A DNA stretch of 23,875 nt from Gammaproteobacteria bacterium. Lineage in GTDB: Bacteria; Pseudomonadota; Gammaproteobacteria; SZUA-229. Each line of letters starts with the position of its first letter. Positions within the stretch are counted from its first letter, which is position 1. Both the position numbers and the translations under genes were made by a program. Under the pieces are notes generated by a model. That model was not told the DNA's origin and did no database searches. It worked only from the letters and a program-made list of their open reading frames with translations. The stretch is from positions 1-23,875 of the forward strand of contig JAOUPA010000010.1 in assembly GCA_029880105.1 (NCBI GenBank), given 5' to 3'. Positions 21,613 through 23,875 of this stretch are shown here, one piece after another.

Positions 21613-22656
21613 TTGAAAATTAATTTATTAAACCTGTTTTTAATAATCCTAGCACTGTTGTCCTGTTCCAGGGAAGAAGAATGGAAAAGCGTCGAGCTAC
21701 CTGATACCTCCAGAGAAATTCGATTGCGTGTTGCCAGTGTGGCCAACCCTCGTTTTGCACAGCTCAATAATCAGCAAATACAGGAAATCCTGAATAAATC
21801 GGCGGTTATGATCAAACAACATTTTGGCCTTAGTGTTGTTTTTGAAGAACCAGAATCAGTGTCGATTGAAAAACTCTTCGAAGTCTTACCGGAAAAGGTT
21901 AAACAGGAAAGACAAAAGGAAATAGTCAAATTTGGTGCTGTTAATGATACCGATATTATCAAAATGCGTGCCGGTGTATATGAGGTGCTCAGTAAATACT
22001 GGGACGATCGGCAGGCGGTAGTTGATTATGCCAGACCCTATTTGCTCACACCGGTTAAAGACAATGACTTCAAGCAACTGTCGGTAGCGCTGGTCGATAC
22101 CCTGCTGAAAAGACTCGAATACTGGCGTACGCAGAAAGCCGAAGATGGTCGTCCAGTTATTGATAGCAGGCCCTATAATGAATGGGTCTGGTGGGATAGC
22201 CTGGGTTATGGTGATCTGCCTTACGATATCATTATTACTAACCAGCTGGTCGCCAGTGCTGAGATGTACGGCATGAGTGTACACTCGTCGATTCGCGGTG
22301 GTATTACTGCTGGCACCACCACCTACAGTAAGCAGGCGCGTTATGGTAGCTATGTTTACGTGATGGTCTATCCCATGCTGAACGATTTAGCGATGCTGGT
22401 CGAGCTGCGTAATGACAAAAGCTACAGCAGTGACCAGGTAACGACCTATGCTGCGGCGTTACTTACCCACGAAATCGGTCACCAGTTGCTACACCTGGGA
22501 CATCCCTTCGGTAACCCAAAGTGCATTATGTCACCGACGCCGTTGCTCAAATATCGCGAGTGGCTGGCGGGGCTGGATGCTGCTGGTTGCCCGCTTAACA
22601 GTGAAGCCAGTATGACACCCGGTTTTGCCAGTATTGATTATCGCACCGACTGGTAA
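21613..22656 (+). CDS. Lipoprotein with zinc-protease-like HEIGH motif, function unknown
   Basis: I do not recognise this as a named family. From TTG 21613 (AGAAGGA about six bases upstream) the product is 347 residues: a lipoprotein signal with lipobox LLSC (C18), Ser at +2 suggesting outer-membrane sorting, then a soluble domain. H286-E-I-G-H290 is followed by H294 and H297, then C304-I-M306 within 20 residues. This resembles metzincin proteases (HExxHxxGxxH with a following Met turn), but the third His is one residue late and the Gly is Leu. A second Cys is at 326. A frame from GTG 21580 overlapping rimI would add 11 residues but spoil the signal peptide. It probably cleaves or binds an envelope protein. 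Confidence 0.82.
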   Translation: MKINLLNLFLIILALLSCSREEEWKSVELPDTSREIRLRVASVANPRFAQLNNQQIQEILNKSAVMIKQHFGLSVVFEEPESVSIEKLFEVLPEKVKQERQKEIVKFGAVNDTDIIKMRAGVYEVLSKYWDDRQAVVDYARPYLLTPVKDNDFKQLSVALVDTLLKRLEYWRTQKAEDGRPVIDSRPYNEWVWWDSLGYGDLPYDIIITNQLVASAEMYGMSVHSSIRGGITAGTTTYSKQARYGSYVYVMVYPMLNDLAMLVELRNDKSYSSDQVTTYAAALLTHEIGHQLLHLGHPFGNPKCIMSPTPLLKYREWLAGLDAAGCPLNSEASMTPGFASIDYRTDW

Positions 22657-22661
22657 TGGGT

Positions 22662-22690
22662 GATTCAAATTTATCCACTTGCTGTATAAT
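22662..22690 (+). promoter_or_regulatory. Promoter of prfC
   Basis: A perfect TATAAT (22685-22690) lies only nine bases before the prfC ATG. The sequence 17 bases upstream (GATTCA, 22662-22667) is a weak -35. The expected start point is about 22697, which leaves a leader of only a few bases and no room for a ribosome binding site; the bases between are CCCCC-rich. Confidence 0.6.
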
Positions 22691-22699
22691 GCTGCCCCC

Positions 22700-23875
22700 A
22701 TGTCATACCTGAAAGAAGTCAAACGCAGGCGTACCTTCGCCATTATTTCGCATCCCGATGCGGGTAAAACTACGCTCACCGAAAAGCTATTGCTGTTCGG
22801 TGGCGCGATTCAGATGGCTGGTACCGTAAAGGGTCGCAAGGCGGCCCGCCATGCTACCTCCGACTGGATGGAGCTGGAAAAAGAGCGCGGTATTTCGGTG
22901 ACTTCATCGGTCATGCAGTTTCCATATAAGAACTGTATTATCAACCTACTTGATACCCCCGGTCATGCCGACTTTTCGGAAGACACCTATCGTACATTGA
23001 CTGCGGTGGATTCTGCCTTGATGGTGATTGATGCGGCCAAGGGCGTTGAGGATCGCACCATCAAATTGATGGATGTCTGCCGTCTGCGTACCACGCCGAT
23101 TATTACCTTTATCAATAAAATGGATCGCGAGGCACGAGACCCAATCGATATCCTTGATGAAATTGAAGATATCCTGAATATTCAATGCGCGCCAATTACC
23201 TGGCCGATTGGCATGGGCAAGCAGTTTAAGGGAGTATTCAACCTGATCGAAAACAGGGTGCATTTTTATAGTGCCACTCACGGCGGTAAGATCCAGCAGG
23301 GTGATGTCGTTGACGGGCTGGATAATCCAAAACTTGACGAAATACTGGGTAGCGTGGCGCAGGAACTACGTGATGAAATCGAGCTGGTCAAGGGTGCTAG
23401 CCACGAGTTTGATCTTGAGGCCTACCAGCGCGGTGAAATGACCCCGGTATTCTTCGGTTCCGGTATCAACAACTTTGGTGTTAAAGAATTGCTCGATGCG
23501 CTTGATGACTACGCGCCCGCGCCAAAATCACGAATGACCCAGAGTCGTGAGGTCAAACCCGAAGAAGAAAAGTTCACCGGTTTCGTGTTCAAGATTCAGG
23601 CAAACATGGATCCCGGTCATCGTGATCGTATCGCCTTTGTCCGTATTTGTTCCGGTACCTATACCAAGGGCATGAAAGTAAAACATGTACGTATTGGGAA
23701 GGACATAAAACTCAACGATGCTGTTACCTTTATGGCGGCAGACCGTGAAGCCGTTGAAGAGGCCTATACCGGCGATATCATTGGCCTGCACAACCACGGT
23801 ACTATGCGTATTGGTGATACCTTTACCCAGGGCGAAGACCTGGCCTTTACGGGTATCCCCAATTTCGCACCGGAG
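22700..23875 (+). CDS. prfC: Peptide chain release factor 3 (3' end missing)
   Basis: RF3 is the GTPase that recycles RF1 and RF2 from the ribosome after termination. The frame is open to the window edge and gives 392 residues of about 530. Clear GTPase motifs: G1 SHPDAGKTT (17-25), switch region ERGISVTSSVMQF, G3 D85-TPGH89 and G4 N139-KMD142. RF3-specific stretches include AGTVKGRK, SDWMELEKERGIS, KLMDVCRLR and NFAPE at the end of the window. ATG 22700 fits the usual N-terminus, but there is no ribosome binding site, and a TATAAT box sits nine bases upstream. Confidence 0.97.
   Translation, partial: MSYLKEVKRRRTFAIISHPDAGKTTLTEKLLLFGGAIQMAGTVKGRKAARHATSDWMELEKERGISVTSSVMQFPYKNCIINLLDTPGHADFSEDTYRTLTAVDSALMVIDAAKGVEDRTIKLMDVCRLRTTPIITFINKMDREARDPIDILDEIEDILNIQCAPITWPIGMGKQFKGVFNLIENRVHFYSATHGGKIQQGDVVDGLDNPKLDEILGSVAQELRDEIELVKGASHEFDLEAYQRGEMTPVFFGSGINNFGVKELLDALDDYAPAPKSRMTQSREVKPEEEKFTGFVFKIQANMDPGHRDRIAFVRICSGTYTKGMKVKHVRIGKDIKLNDAVTFMAADREAVEEAYTGDIIGLHNHGTMRIGDTFTQGEDLAFTGIPNFAPE

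Noticed and set aside
1..23875. CRISPR arrays, insertion sequences, phage or toxin-antitoxin genes
   Set aside because: I saw no regularly spaced repeats, transposase-like proteins, terminal inverted repeats or paired small toxin/antitoxin frames on either strand.

Overview
The window reads as chromosomal DNA of a gammaproteobacterium of moderate to low G+C that can probably oxidise reduced sulfur compounds. Two syntenies support this: ruvB-ybgC-tolQRAB-pal-cpoB-queE-queC-tRNA-Lys, and ilvB-ilvN-ilvC-pssA-leuA. A soxXYZA operon lies between them. I cannot name the genus from sequence alone.

Layout. Positions 1-7455 are all on the + strand: the end of ruvB, the acyl-CoA thioesterase gene ybgC, the complete Tol-Pal envelope system with its coordinator CpoB, and the queuosine precursor genes queE and queC. 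A tRNA-Lys(UUU) gene follows at 7519-7594, then a strong bidirectional terminator. Positions 7676-11402 are on the - strand: soxX-soxY-soxZ-soxA (transcribed from 9780 down to 7676) and, upstream of it, a BepA-like M48 periplasmic protease/TPR protein. Divergent from the protease, on the + strand, are a FadL/OmpP1-type outer-membrane channel (11636-12985) and a secreted 309-residue protein that I do not recognise (13214-14143), which ends at a strong terminator. From 14345 onward the + strand carries branched-chain amino acid synthesis (ilvB, ilvN, ilvC), phosphatidylserine synthase (pssA) and leuA. These are followed by a compact group: a family 4 uracil-DNA glycosylase, rimI, and a lipoprotein with a zinc-protease motif. 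The window ends inside prfC (release factor 3).

Regulation visible in the sequence. The 282-base gap before leuA holds a 36-codon reading frame ending in a leucine-rich stretch (six Leu in eight codons), then a hairpin with a T-rich tail. This is a convincing leucine attenuator, and its leader peptide may be translated from a leaderless transcript. prfC also has a perfect TATAAT box only 9 bases before its ATG and no ribosome binding site. A perfect 13-base palindrome lies upstream of soxX. Clear intrinsic terminators follow tRNA-Lys, the 309-residue protein gene and ilvC.

Most of the window is conserved housekeeping sequence. The parts most worth following up are the leuA leader, the unassigned 309-residue secreted protein next to the FadL-like channel, the lipoprotein with an off-register metzincin-like motif, the Asp at +2 of the Pal lipoprotein, and the altered ThDP motif of IlvB. 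I found no CRISPR array, insertion sequence, phage or toxin-antitoxin module, and no clearly new multi-gene system.
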